From positions 5,652,001-5,716,000 of the forward strand of contig NC_135726.1 in NCBI RefSeq assembly GCF_964656455.1: a DNA stretch of 64,000 bases, given 5' to 3'. A model generated the notes under the pieces. That model had not been told where the DNA came from. It did no database searches and saw only the letters and a program-made list of their open reading frames with translations. This stretch comes from Halichoerus grypus. Its lineage: Eukaryota > Chordata > Mammalia > Carnivora > Phocidae. The position numbers and the translations under genes were made by a program. This document shows positions 1 to 9,541 of the stretch, piece by piece (the first letter of the stretch is position 1; every line of letters begins with the position of its first letter).

Positions 1-309
1 GAGAGAAAAGAGGCTGACTTCCATAATTACTACCCAGGATTCTGCGTGACGTGCATCCTCAGAGAGCCCAATACAGAGTCTCACAGAGCTGGCCTCCCAG
101 GAAACACTTCTGAATGAACAAATGGCTGGAGGAGTCAATAGACAGGAAGGCCAAGAGCATTCTCCCTAGTGAATCAGAAAAGGTACAGCACACTGGCTCG
201 TCCTAGCCTGATGTGCAGATGGAGTGGGGCATGGACTCGACCCTGCCACCATCTGGCTCTCAGAACCTTCCTTCTCTTCTTCTGGGGGAAAAAAAAATGT
301 TAATAATAA
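1..309. other. Unique flank, nothing recognised
   Basis: Complex, non-repetitive sequence with no reading frame of note and no repeat that I recognise. Confidence 0.5.
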
Positions 310-440
310 CATTTTCCTTATTGGATTGTTGTGGGGATGAAATGAGGTGATATCTCTGAAATGCTTACTCCAGGGCCTGGCAGATAGTAAATATTCATTA
401 CGTGATAATGTTGGTTACTCCTGACATCATCTTCATTGTT
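310..440 (+). repeat. MIR SINE relic (3' half)
   Basis: The order 'ggattgttgtggggatgaaatga', 'gggcctggcagatagtaaatatt' follows the MIR core and 3' end (GGGTTGTTGTGAGGATTAAATGA ... GCCTGGCACATAGTAAGCGCTCAATAAATGTT). It is strongly diverged, as expected for this ancient family. Confidence 0.6.
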
Positions 441-551
441 ATCTTTCTAAGGATTACTATGGAAGTGGTGAGTGATTCAGCCCTCAGCAGAGGTGAAGCA
501 TTTTGACACATGGAGATGGTAAGAAAAGTTCTGCAGAGAAAACAAGTCTTT

Positions 552-567
552 AAGAACCAGATTATTG
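552..567 (+). repeat. Left target-site duplication of the full-length L1
   Basis: AAGAACCAGATTATTG here is repeated without mismatch at 7729-7744, where its first two A bases merge with the A tail. The empty site reads TCTTT/AAGAACC, a fair match to the L1 endonuclease nick preference (TT/AAAA seen on this strand). It fixes the ends of the inserted element. Confidence 0.95.
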
Positions 568-579
568 GGGAGAGCGGAG

Positions 580-590
580 CAAGATGGCGG
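580..590 (+). promoter_or_regulatory. YY1-like site at the L1 5' end
   Basis: CAAGATGGCGG lies at +13 to +23 of the element. Human L1 carries a YY1 site (CAAGATGGCC) at the same offset, where it directs accurate initiation at +1. The match of motif and position supports a preserved start-site element. Confidence 0.75.
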
Positions 591-1360
591 AGGAGTAGGA
601 GACCTGGATTTCGTCTCCTCTCAGGAATTCAGCTGGATAGGGATCAAACCATTCTGAACACCTACAAACTCAACAGGAGATCAAAGAAAAGAAGAGCAAC
701 AACTCTCTGAACAGAAAAGCGACCACTTTCTGGAAGGTAGGACGTGCGGAGAAGTGAATCCGAGGCGATATTCGGGAGGATAGACGGCGGGGGAGGGGCC
801 TCCGTCGGCCGCTTCTGGCAAGTGATAGAGCCACGGAGCACAAAATCGGAACTTTTAGAAGTCTGCTCCCCTGAGGGACGTCACTCTGGTGGCGAAGTGG
901 GGGGTGGAACCCTCGCGGGACAGTGTGGTCTCAGGACCCTCGGGGTCACAGAAAGACCGGGGGTGCCTGAGTGCGGCAGAGCTCCCAGGTATCCGAGCAG
1001 GGAAGCCGGCTGCAGAGACGGAGCCCAGGCGCGGGCTCTCAGCTCGGAGTTGCTATAAACCGTGATCCGCGGCACAGTCGGGCCACTGCTCCTCCAGCAG
1101 GGACCCAACAAGCGGCAGATCCAGGGAGACTCACCTTCTTCCCCCGGGAGGAGAGGTGCGGGAGTGCACCGCAGGGATCTGCTGGGTTTGGAGACTCCAC
1201 CCGGGGTCGGGTGCCAGATAGAAAGGCGCGGTCACAGGCCGGGTGAGCGCGGAGTGCGGCCGGAGACCGGGGAGACGGGAGTGACTGACTGCTTTTCTCT
1301 GGGGGCGCACTGAGGAGCGGGACCCCGAGTTCTCGGCTCCGCCGGGGCGGAGACTGGGAG

Positions 1361-1371
1361 GCCGCCATTTT
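1361..1371 (-). promoter_or_regulatory. Second YY1-like site, antisense
   Basis: GCCGCCATTTT here reads AAAATGGCGGC on the minus strand, a close fit to the YY1 consensus. It sits inside the CpG-rich part of the L1 5'UTR, pointing away from ORF1. It could take part in antisense promoter activity; this is inference. Confidence 0.5.
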
Positions 1372-1726
1372 CACTCTCCGCCTCCAAAGCTGTACGGAGA
1401 GCTTGCAGGGAACAAAAGCTCTGGAGAGCAAACCCGAGCAGATTACTTAGCCCGGACCGGCAAGGGCGGGGCAATTTTGCCTCCGGCAAAGACATTTGGG
1501 AACCACGGCAACAGGCCCCTCCCCCAGAAGATCAGCAAGAACACCAGCCAAGACCAAGTTTACCGATCAATGAGAACGGCAGAACTCCAGCGCTAGGGGA
1601 ACACTGCACATAGAATTCATGGCTTTTTTACCATGATTCTTTAGTCTTTCAAAGTTAATTATTTTTTTTAACTGTCTTTTTTTCTTTTTTCCTTTTTTCT
1701 TTTTTTTTGAATTTTTCTTTTTCCCT

Positions 1727-2224
1727 TTTTCAACCAACATCTTATCAATCCCTTTTTTAAAAAAAAAACATTTTTATTTTTCATTTTTAAAGTCATATTC
1801 TATTCCTTCATAGTAGTTACCCGTATTTTTGGCATATATATATATAAGTTGTTCTCTCTTTAAAATCTTGAGATAGTTTCTTCTAACAGATCAAAATATA
1901 CTCTAAATCTCTAGTGTATGGTTTTTTTCTACTCCCCTGCCTGATCACATTCTCTCCCTTTTTTCTTTTTCTTTTTTTTTTTTAATCCTCTTCTTTCTTT
2001 TTTCAAACAACTTATCAAATCCTTTTTTAAAATTTTTTATAATTTCCATCTTTACAGTCATATTCCATCCCTTCATCATATCAACCCTTATTTTTGTACA
2101 TATATAAGTTTTTCTTTCTTTAAAATTTTGGGAGGGACTTTCTTTTAACAGACCAAAATACACCCAAAATCTAGTGTGTGGCACTGATATATAATCCAGC
2201 CTGATCATATTTGATCACATTCTG
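1727..2224 (+). repeat. Diverged tandem duplication inside the L1 5'UTR
   Basis: The block at about 1727-1962 is repeated at about 2003-2224. Shared landmarks in the same order are: caa-caac-cttatcaa, a run of T then A, 'cagtcatattc(t/c)at(t/c)cc', 'cttca', 'tatataagtt', 'ctttaaaat', 'aacaga(t/c)caaaata', 'ctagtgt(a/g)tgg' and 'cctgatca ... cacattctg/ct'. The copies differ at many bases, so the duplication predates this insertion and probably belongs to the subfamily. Confidence 0.8.
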
Positions 2225-2436
2225 TTTTTGTTTTGTTGTGTTTTGTTCTGCTTTTGTTTGTTTTTATCTTTATCTTTTTCTTTTTTCTTTTTTTCTTTCC
2301 TTTTCTTTTTTCTCTCTTTCCCTTTCTTTTCCCACTGCTTCAGGTCTTTTCTGATTTGTTTAGAGTATATTTTCTGGGGACGTTGTTACCCTGCTAGCAT
2401 TTTGTTCTCTCATTAATCTATTCTCTTCTGCACAAA

Positions 2437-3333
2437 ATGACAAGACGGAAAAAATCACCTCAACAAAAAGAACAAGAGGTAGTACCGACTGCCAGGGACC
2501 TACTCAATACGGACATTAGTACGATGTCAGATCTAGAGTTCAGAATCATCACTTTAAAGATACTAGCTGGGCTTGAAAAAAACATGGAAGTTATTAGAGA
2601 AACCCTGTCTGGAGAAGTAAAAGAACTAAAATCGAACCAAGTAGAAATCAAAAAGGCTATTAATGAGGTGCAATCAAATATGGGGGTGCTAACTGCTAGG
2701 ATAAATGAGGCAGAAGAAAGAATCAGTGAGATAGAAGACCAAATGATGGAAAATAAAGAAGCTGAGAAAAAGAGAGATAAACAACTACTGGATCACGAGG
2801 GCAGAATTCGAGAGATAAACGATACCATAAGACGAAACAACATTAGAATAATTGGGATCCCAGAAGAAGAAGAAAGAGAGAGAGGTGCAGAAGGTATAAT
2901 GGAGCAAATTATAGCAGAGAACTTCCCTAATTTGGGGAAGGAAACAGGCATCAAAATCCAGGAAGCACAGAGAACCCCTCTCAAAATCAATAAAAATAGG
3001 TCAACACCCCGACATCTAATAGTAAAACTTACGAGTCTCAGAGACAAAGAGAAAATCCTGAAAGCAGCTCGGGAGAAGAGATATGTAACCTACAATGGTA
3101 GAAACATTAGATTGGCAACAGACCTATCCACAGAGACCTGGCAGGCCAGAAAGGACTGGCAGGACATATTCAGAGCACTAAATGAGAAAAATATGCAGCC
3201 AAGAATACTATATCCAGCTAGGCTGTCATTGAAAATTGAAGGAGAGATAAAAAGCTTCCAGGACAAACAAAAACTAAAGGAATTTGCAAACACGAAACCA
3301 GCCCTACAACAAATATTGAAAGGGGTCCTCTAA
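2437..3333 (+). CDS. ORF1: L1 ORF1 protein: RNA-binding chaperone, 298 aa
   Basis: ORF1p forms trimers that coat L1 RNA and act as a nucleic-acid chaperone in cytoplasmic ribonucleoprotein particles. A basic N-terminus (MTRRKK) is followed by a Glu/Lys-rich heptad region at about residues 45-132 (coiled coil). Next comes the RRM-like core, with NNIRIIGIPE at 134-143 and RHLIVKL at 192-198. The C-terminal domain has REKRYVTYNG at 212-221 and YPARLS at 259-264, matching the conserved REK and YPAKLS blocks of L1 ORF1 proteins. It is shorter than human ORF1p (338 aa), mainly through a shorter N-terminus and a missing C-terminal extension. The ATG has an A at -3. The frame is uninterrupted and ends in TAA. 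ORF2 begins 81 nt downstream in the same frame. Confidence 0.96.
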   Translation: MTRRKKSPQQKEQEVVPTARDLLNTDISTMSDLEFRIITLKILAGLEKNMEVIRETLSGEVKELKSNQVEIKKAINEVQSNMGVLTARINEAEERISEIEDQMMENKEAEKKRDKQLLDHEGRIREINDTIRRNNIRIIGIPEEEERERGAEGIMEQIIAENFPNLGKETGIKIQEAQRTPLKINKNRSTPRHLIVKLTSLRDKEKILKAAREKRYVTYNGRNIRLATDLSTETWQARKDWQDIFRALNEKNMQPRILYPARLSLKIEGEIKSFQDKQKLKEFANTKPALQQILKGVL

Positions 3334-3414
3334 GCAAAAAGAGAGCCTAAAAGCAACATAGACCAGAAAGGAACACAAACAATATACAGTAACAGTCACT
3401 TTACAGGCAATACA
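3334..3414 (+). other. Inter-ORF spacer of L1, open in frame
   Basis: These 81 nt equal 27 sense codons in the frame shared by ORF1 and ORF2. I found no further stop codon after the ORF1 TAA. In human L1 the spacer is 63 nt with extra in-frame stops. ORF2 of mammalian L1s is made by inefficient reinitiation or readthrough-like events, so the open spacer is noteworthy. Confidence 0.85.
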
Positions 3415-6400
3415 ATGGCACTGAATTCCTATCTTTCAATAGTTACCCTGAATGTAAATGGGCTAAATGCCCCAATCAAAAGACACAGGCTATCAGATTG
3501 GATTAAAAAACAAGACCCATCGATATGCTGTCTGCAAGAGACTCATTTCAGACCCAAAGACACCCCCAGATTGAAAGTGAGGGGGTGGAAAACCATTTAC
3601 CATGCTAATGGACACCAAAAGAAAGCTGGGGTGGCAATCCTTATATCAGACAAATTAGATTTTAAACCAAAGACTGTAATAAGAGATGAGGAAGGACACT
3701 ATATCATACTTAAAGGGTCTATCCAACAAGAAGATCTAACAATTGTAAATATCTATGCCCCTAACATGGGAGCAGCCAATTATATAAGGCAATTAATAAC
3801 AAAAGCAAAGAAACACATTGACAACAATACAATAATAGTGGGGGACTTTAACACCCCCCTCACTGAAATGGACAGATCGTCTAAGCAAAAGATCAACAAG
3901 GAAGTAAAGACTTTAAATGACACACTGGACCAAATGGACTTCACAGACATATTCAGAACATTCCATCCCAAAGCAACGGAATACACATTCTTCTCTAGTG
4001 CCCATGGAACATTCTCCAGAATAGATCACATCCTAGGTCATAAATCAGGTCTCAACGGGTACCAGAAGATTGGGATCATCCCCTGCCTATTTTCAGACCA
4101 CAATGCTTTGAAACTAGAACTCAATCACAAGAGGAAAGTTGGAAAGAACTCAAATACATGGAGGCTAAAGAGCATCCTACTGAAGAATGAATGGGTCAAC
4201 CAGGAAATTAAAGAAGAATTAAAAAAATTCATGGAAACCAATGAAAATGAAAACACAACTATTCAAAATCTTTGGGATACAGCAAAGGCAGTCCTAAGAG
4301 GAAAGTATATAGCAATACAAGCCTTTCTCAAGAAACAAGAAAGGTCTCAAGTACACAACCTAACCCTACACCTAAAGGAGCTGGAGAAAGAACAGCAAAT
4401 AAAGCCTAAACCCAGCAGGAGAAGAGAAATAATAAAGATCAGAGCAGAAATCAATGAAATAGAAACCAAAAGAACAGTAGAACAGATCAACGAAACTAGG
4501 AGCTGGTTCTTTGAAAGAATTAACAAGATTGATAAGCCCCTGGCCAGACTTATCAAAAAGAAAAGAGAAATGACCCAAATCAACAAAATCATGAATGAAA
4601 GAGGAGAAATCACAACCAACACCAAAGAAATACAAACAATTATAAGAACATATTATGAGCAACTCTATGCCAACAAATTAGATAATCTGGAAGTAATGGA
4701 TGCATTCCTAGAGATGTATCAACTACCAAAACTGAACCAGGAAGAAATAGAACACCTGAACAGACCTATAACCACTAAGGAAATAGAAGCAGTCATCAAA
4801 AATCTCCCAAAACACAAAAGCCCAGGGCCAGATGGCTTCCCAGGGGAATTCTACCAAACATTTCAAGAAGAATTAATACCTATCCTTCTGAAACTGTTCC
4901 AAAAAATAGAAATGGAAGGAAAACTTCCAAACTCATTTTATGAGGCCAGCATTACCTTGATCCCAAAACCAGACAAAGACCCCATCAAAAAGGAGAATTA
5001 CAGACCAATATCCCTGATGAACATGGATGCAAAAATTCTCACCAAAATACTAGCCAATAGGATCCAACAGTACATTAAAAGGATTATTCACCACGACCAA
5101 GTGGGATTTATCCCTGGGCTGCAAGGTTGGTTCAACATCCGCAAATCAATCAACGTGATACAATACATTAACAAAAGAAAAAACAAGAATCACATGATCC
5201 TCTCAATAGATGCAGAAAAAGCATTTGACAAAGTACAGCATCCTTTCTTGATCAAAACTCTTCAGAGTATAGGGATAGAGGGTACATACCTCAATATCAT
5301 AAAAGCCATCTATGAAAAACCTACAGCGAATATCATTCTCAATGGGGAAAAACTGAGAGCTTTCCCCCTAAGGTCAGGAACGCGGCAGGGATGTCCACTA
5401 TCACCACTGCTATTCAACATAGTATTGGAAGTCCTAGCCACAGCAATCAGACAACAAAAAGAAATCAAAGGCATCCAAATTGGCAAAGAAGAAGTCAAAC
5501 TCTCACTCTTTGCAGATGATATGATACTTTATGTGGAAAATCCCAAAGACTCCACCCCAAAACTGCTAGAACTCATACAGGAATTCAGTCAAGTGGCAGG
5601 ATATAAAATCAATGCACAGAAGTCAGTGGCATTCCTATACACCAACAACAAGTCAGAAGAAAGAGAAATTAAGGAGTCGATCCCATTTACAATTGCACCC
5701 AAAACCATAAGATACCTAGGAATAAATCTAACCAAAGAGGCAAAGGATCTGTACTCAGAAAACTATAAAATACTCATGAAAGAAATTGAGGAAGACACAA
5801 AGAAATGGAAAAACGTTCCATGCTCATGGATTGGAAGAACAAATATTGTGAAGATGTCAATCCTACCTAGAGCAATCTACACATTCAATGCAATCCCCAT
5901 CAAAATACCATCCACTTTCTTCAAAGAAATGGAACAAATAATCCTAAAATTTGTATGGAACCAGAAAAGACCCCGCATAGCCAGAGGAATGTTGAAAAAG
6001 AAAAGCAAAGCTGGCGGCATCACAATTCCAGACTTCCAGCTCTACTACAAAGCTGTCATCATCAAGACAGTATGGTACTGGCACAAAAACAGACACATAG
6101 ATCAATGGAACAGAATAGAGAGCCCAGAAATGGACCCTCAACTCTATGGTCAACTAATCTTTGACAAAGCAGGAAAGAATGTCCAATGGAAAAAAGACAG
6201 TCTCTTCAACAAATGGTGTTGGGAAAATTGGACAGCCACATGCAGAAGAATGAAACTGGACCATTTCCTTACACCACACACAAAAATAGATTCAGAATGG
6301 TTGAAAGACCTCAATGTGAGACAGGAGTCCATCAAAATCCTAAAGGAGAACACAGGCAACAACCTCTTCGACCTCAGCCGCAGCAACTTCTTCCTAGAAA

Positions 6401-7230
6401 CATCGCCAAAGGCAAGGGAAGCAAGGGCAAAAATGAACTATTGGGACTTCATCAAGATAAAAAGCTTTTGCAAAGCAAAGGAAACAGTCAACAAAACCAA
6501 AAGACAACTGACAGAATGGGAGAAGATATTTGCAAATGACATATCAGATAAAGGGCTAGTATCCAAAATCTATAAAGAACTCATCAAACTCAACACCCAA
6601 AGAACAAAGAATCCAATCAAGAAATGGGCAGAAGACATGAACAGACATTTTTCCAAAGAAGACATCCAAATGGCCAACAGACACATGAAAAAGTGTTCAA
6701 TATCGCTCGGCATCAGGGAAATCCAAATCAAAACCTCAATGAGATACCACCTCACACCAGTCAGAATGGCTAAAATTAACAAGTCAGGAAACGACAGATG
6801 TTGGCGGGGATGCGGAGAAAGGGGAACCCTCCTACACTGTTGGTGGGAATGCAAGCTGGTGCAGCCACTCTGGAAAACAGTATGGAGGTTCCTCAAAAAG
6901 TTGAAAATAGAGCTACCATATGATCCAGCAATTGCACTACTGGGTATTTACCCCAAAGATACAAAAGTAGGGACCCGAAAGGCTACGTGCACCCCGATGT
7001 TTATAGCAGCAATGTCCACAATAGCCAAACTGTGGAAAGAGCCAAGATGTCCATCAACAGATGAATGGATAAAGAAGATGTGGTATATATATACAATGGA
7101 ATATTATGCAGCCATCAAAAGGAATAAGATCTTGCCATTTGCAACGACGTGGATGGAACTGGAGGGTATTATGCTGAGCGAAATAAGTCAAACAGAGAAA
7201 GACATGTATCATATGACCTCACTGATATGA
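3415..7230 (+). CDS. ORF2: L1 ORF2 protein: endonuclease / reverse transcriptase, 1271 aa
   Basis: ORF2p nicks target DNA and copies L1 RNA from the freed 3' end. The N-terminal APE-type endonuclease (about 1-238) keeps N13, E42, D144 and N146 (GDFNT), D204 and the SDH motif D228-H229. The reverse transcriptase keeps D599 in SIDAEKAFD, the [11 protein letters not shown] block near 660 and FADD with D701-D702. All fall one residue before the human positions. A Z-type region precedes the RT core. The C-terminal Cys region keeps C1129, C1133, H1141, C1142 and C1146. Length is close to human ORF2p (1275 aa). The ATG has A at -3 and G at +4. No stop or frameshift is present, so the enzyme looks intact; silent missense damage outside these motifs cannot be excluded. 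Confidence 0.97.
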   Translation: MALNSYLSIVTLNVNGLNAPIKRHRLSDWIKKQDPSICCLQETHFRPKDTPRLKVRGWKTIYHANGHQKKAGVAILISDKLDFKPKTVIRDEEGHYIILKGSIQQEDLTIVNIYAPNMGAANYIRQLITKAKKHIDNNTIIVGDFNTPLTEMDRSSKQKINKEVKTLNDTLDQMDFTDIFRTFHPKATEYTFFSSAHGTFSRIDHILGHKSGLNGYQKIGIIPCLFSDHNALKLELNHKRKVGKNSNTWRLKSILLKNEWVNQEIKEELKKFMETNENENTTIQNLWDTAKAVLRGKYIAIQAFLKKQERSQVHNLTLHLKELEKEQQIKPKPSRRREIIKIRAEINEIETKRTVEQINETRSWFFERINKIDKPLARLIKKKREMTQINKIMNERGEITTNTKEIQTIIRTYYEQLYANKLDNLEVMDAFLEMYQLPKLNQEEIEHLNRPITTKEIEAVIKNLPKHKSPGPDGFPGEFYQTFQEELIPILLKLFQKIEMEGKLPNSFYEASITLIPKPDKDPIKKENYRPISLMNMDAKILTKILANRIQQYIKRIIHHDQVGFIPGLQGWFNIRKSINVIQYINKRKNKNHMILSIDAEKAFDKVQHPFLIKTLQSIGIEGTYLNIIKAIYEKPTANIILNGEKLRAFPLRSGTRQGCPLSPLLFNIVLEVLATAIRQQKEIKGIQIGKEEVKLSLFADDMILYVENPKDSTPKLLELIQEFSQVAGYKINAQKSVAFLYTNNKSEEREIKESIPFTIAPKTIRYLGINLTKEAKDLYSENYKILMKEIEEDTKKWKNVPCSWIGRTNIVKMSILPRAIYTFNAIPIKIPSTFFKEMEQIILKFVWNQKRPRIARGMLKKKSKAGGITIPDFQLYYKAVIIKTVWYWHKNRHIDQWNRIESPEMDPQLYGQLIFDKAGKNVQWKKDSLFNKWCWENWTATCRRMKLDHFLTPHTKIDSEWLKDLNVRQESIKILKENTGNNLFDLSRSNFFLETSPKAREARAKMNYWDFIKIKSFCKAKETVNKTKRQLTEWEKIFANDISDKGLVSKIYKELIKLNTQRTKNPIKKWAEDMNRHFSKEDIQMANRHMKKCSISLGIREIQIKTSMRYHLTPVRMAKINKSGNDRCWRGCGERGTLLHCWWECKLVQPLWKTVWRFLKKLKIELPYDPAIALLGIYPKDTKVGTRKATCTPMFIAAMSTIAKLWKEPRCPSTDEWIKKMWYIYTMEYYAAIKRNKILPFATTWMELEGIMLSEISQTEKDMYHMTSLI

Positions 7231-7436
7231 GGAATTCTTAATCTCAGGAAACAAACTGAGGGTTGCTGGAGTGGGGGGTGGGGTGGGAGGGATGGGGTGA
7301 CTGGGTGATGGACACTGGGGAGGGTATGTGTTCTGGTAAGCGCTGTGAATTGTGCAAGACTGTTGAATCTCAGATCTGTACCTCTGAAACAAATAATGCA
7401 ATATATGTTAAGAAAGAAAAAAAGAAGAAGAAGAAT
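7231..7436 (+). other. L1 3'UTR, first module
   Basis: This part matches the 3' end of the separate truncated L1 at 9776-10151 (shared 'atctcaggaaacaaactgag', 'gatggacattgggga', 'cctgaaacaaataa', 'atatgtta'). That copy goes straight to poly(A) after this point. Here the corresponding spot is a degenerate A-rich stretch (about 7411-7436) that looks like a former tail. Relative to the 9.8-kb copy about 85 nt are missing just after the ORF2 end. Confidence 0.8.
7273..7297 (+). promoter_or_regulatory. G-quadruplex motif in 3'UTR module 1
   Basis: Five G runs (6, 4, 3, 3, 4) are separated by loops of 1-2 nt, a canonical G4 pattern on the RNA-sense strand. G-rich tracts able to form G4 are a recurring feature of mammalian L1 3'UTRs. 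Confidence 0.75.
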
Positions 7437-7530
7437 GTAGCAGGAGGGGAAGAATGAAGGGGGGGAAATCGGAGGGGGAGAAGAACCATGAGAGATGATG
7501 GACTCTGAAAAACAAACTGAGGGTTCTAGA

Positions 7531-7553
7531 GGGGAGGGGGTTGGGAGGATGGG
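7531..7553 (+). promoter_or_regulatory. G-quadruplex motif in 3'UTR module 2
   Basis: G runs of 4, 5, 3 and 3 with loops A, TT and AGGAT fit the canonical G4 rule on the sense strand. It is the second such motif in this 3'UTR. Confidence 0.7.
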
Positions 7554-7678
7554 TTAGCCTGGTGATGGGTATTGAGGAGGGCACGTTCTGCATGGAGCAC
7601 TGGGTGTTATGCACAAACAATGAATCATGGAACAGTATATCTAAAACTAATGATGTAATGTATGGGGATTAACATAAC

Positions 7679-7684
7679 AATAAA
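7679..7684 (+). terminator. L1 polyadenylation signal
   Basis: AATAAA sits immediately before the A-rich end of the element. L1 signals usually lie at the very end like this, which makes them weak and prone to readthrough. Confidence 0.75.
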
Positions 7685-7687
7685 AAA

Positions 7688-7692
<5 letters not shown>

Positions 7693-7730
<38 letters not shown>
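7693..7730 (+). repeat. L1 poly(A) tail
   Basis: An uninterrupted run of about 38 A. Long pure tails decay quickly with time, so this supports a recent insertion. Confidence 0.9.
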
Positions 7731-7734
<4 letters not shown>

Positions 7735-7744
7735 CAGATTATTG
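7729..7744 (+). repeat. Right target-site duplication of the full-length L1
   Basis: The perfect second copy of the 16-bp duplication at 552-567; the first two bases are shared with the A tail. Confidence 0.93.
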
Positions 7745-8823
7745 CTTTACACATTCAATAAATATGCCACTGGTTGTTTGTGCTTGCCAGGGAATTAGGT
7801 GAAGATTAATTAATATTTATAAAGTATTTTGATATCCATGTAATATCTAGTAAGCAATTAGTTCTGTAACACAAAGCCAAATCCTTTTACATACCAAACA
7901 ATGTAAAACAAACCGAATATAGCTGTGTAAGAAGGGACAGAATTTCATTAAGTCCTGTTGTAGGAAATAAGCAGCCAGTTGGATTTTTTTCCCCCTTTTG
8001 GTAATTTTCTTGCTGATTTTCTCTGGCTTCTTACCGCATTTTCCTGCCTTGCCCCCTGCAGTCCCAAATCAAATTATTTCCTCTCAGGTAGCAGTGGAAA
8101 CAGGAGTGGGAGGCAGGCAAATGCCGTGCCGGCCCCTCCTGCCTGGGAGGTGTTCTGAGCCCAAGAGTGTAAATGGTTTAACAGGGAGGCAGACAGGGCT
8201 CCCAAAGTGCTTATTTCCATATCCATCATCCTAGTCAGGTGGTGTTAAAGGCTCTATGTTTCCTTACATTAGATCTGCACTGAGAAGAACTTTGGGGTGG
8301 GGGCGTGGGGGTAGTGGGGAGGGGGCAGATAAGAGGAAAGCTAAGTGGTAAGAGAAGGCTAGTTCCTCCTTGATGGGTTGGCGGCGCTATCTCAGGCTGG
8401 GCCCAGGCCACAGGGGCACATACCTTGCCAAGCCCCTGGAGGACTTGGCTGGACTCTTAAACCATTTTCCACGGACTAGTCTTACTTAGGGACAATGTGT
8501 TGCCATGTATCCATAAATCTCTCATCCCCATCTTTTTCTAATGTTTCCAACCCTGCATTCACTGTGGAAGTTTCTGATCCATAAAACTTTGTTTAAAGCC
8601 TAGTCTGTGAAACAGATACAAAAGTGGTTACCACGGAGGAAGCAGATGCCAGGAGTCCAGCTTCCTAACTCCTAAACCCTCTTCCTAGATGCAGCTCCAG
8701 TGATGGTTCGGGGATGATACTGAAAGTGTATTCCTAGGGAAAACCTTTCCAATCAATTACAAATGAGCTAAACTACCAGACTAAACCCATCCAGAAAAGA
8801 CATCCTCCCTAGCCTCTCAAGTT
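7745..8823. other. Unique sequence, no feature recognised
   Basis: Complex sequence without recognisable interspersed repeat or coding pattern. A G-rich stretch lies near 8295-8330. Confidence 0.45.
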
Positions 8824-8932
8824 AGGATGACCAACTGTCTCTGTTTGTCTGGGACCAGGAAGTTCCAGGGACTCGGCACCTTCAGTGCTAGAAATGGGAC
8901 AGTCTTGGGCAAACCGGGATGTTGGCATCTAC
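8824..8932. mobile_element. Short palindromic DNA-transposon-like relic
   Basis: The left end (ATGACCAACTGTCTCTGTTT...) and the reverse complement of the right end (ATGCCAACATCCCGGTTTG...) are alike over about 28 bp. The result is a MITE-like element of about 110 bp with 'tttgtctgggac'/'gacagtcttgggcaaa' arms. It resembles an old mammalian medium-reiterated DNA element, but I cannot name the family. Confidence 0.5.
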
Positions 8933-9530
8933 TCCTCCTATCTCCTGAGGTATTCTATCTCCATCAGGGTGACAACTCTGATCAGGAACAAACGGGAAGC
9001 TCTGGCTTCATGTCCTACTCATACTGCACTTGACCATCCCTACCCCATAAATTCTCACAGTTATTTTCCCTTTCCCTGTTATTGTGCTGTTCAAATAACC
9101 CAACCAAAATCTGGCCTAGTCTCTCAAAGCTGAGGATCTTTTAGACTCAATCCTCCCCAGAGGTTCCAGTCCTACCTCAGTTTCCCTAGAGTGGGGACTG
9201 TTTTGTGAAGCCAAAGACAAGAGTTCACACAAGGCCCAGAAGGAAGCTTGCATAGGTCTGTCTACTGATTACTTGATTCTACAGTGCACTGCTAAGAAGA
9301 GTAGGACCTACTTCTCTACCCACCCTCACTTCCAGCACAGGACTTACATCACCACCTCGTCATGAAAATCATCACGTGTCCCCTTCCCAACCATCTGCTA
9401 AGGCTTGTTGCTCGAAACTCCTGGCTCCATCTCCCTCCCTCTGGCTTGCAGACCCTTGATGACCCTTTTGTATCCTTGGAGACTGCAGCTGTCTCTGGAG
9501 CCAGTAACCACAGCCCTCTTGTGGCTAAAC
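8933..9530. other. Unique sequence, no feature recognised
   Basis: No repeat or gene recognised between the small palindromic element and the SINE/L1 composite. Confidence 0.45.
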
Positions 9531-9541
9531 AACAAATTCTT
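9531..9541 (+). repeat. Left TSD of the SINE/L1 composite
   Basis: AACAAATTCTT recurs at 10152-10162. The two copies enclose both the minus-strand SINE and the plus-strand L1 end. Confidence 0.7.

Larger units (their letters stand above)
568..2436 (+). promoter_or_regulatory. L1 5'UTR with internal promoter
   Basis: A leader of about 1.87 kb before ORF1. Its first part (about 744-1510) is GC- and CpG-rich like a small CpG island, which in L1 elements holds the internal RNA polymerase II promoter and is the usual target of methylation silencing. Its second part (about 1640-2340) is strongly T-rich and internally duplicated. Several short ATG frames occur on both strands, but none resembles a known protein. 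Confidence 0.85.
7437..7692 (+). other. L1 3'UTR, second module
   Basis: This part matches a different L1 3' end type, present at 23560-23803, 40306-40374 and 54091-54256 (minus): 'aaacaaactgagggtt', 'gatgggtattgaggagggca', 'cactgggtgttat', 'aatgaatcat', 'aaaactaatgatgta'. It directly follows the A-rich end of module 1, so the element carries two L1 3' ends in series. Confidence 0.8.
568..7730 (+). mobile_element. L1: Full-length, apparently intact LINE-1 retrotransposon
   Basis: An autonomous non-LTR retrotransposon of about 7.16 kb. In order it holds a GC-rich 5'UTR promoter region, ORF1 (2437-3333), an 81-nt spacer, ORF2 (3415-7230), a G-rich 3'UTR, an AATAAA signal and an A tail. The start is not truncated: the first bases carry the AAGATGGCGG motif typical of L1 5' ends. 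Signs of a young insertion are a perfect 16-bp TSD, an uninterrupted run of about 38 A and two open frames without stop or frameshift. Known for the family: the RNA is copied at a nicked target by target-primed reverse transcription, and the same proteins move SINEs in trans. Whether it is expressed or competent cannot be read from sequence alone. Confidence 0.97.

Noticed and set aside
744..1313. Several overlapping frames of 80-104 codons on the plus strand in the L1 5'UTR
   Set aside because: GC-rich DNA contains few stops; none matches a known L1 product.
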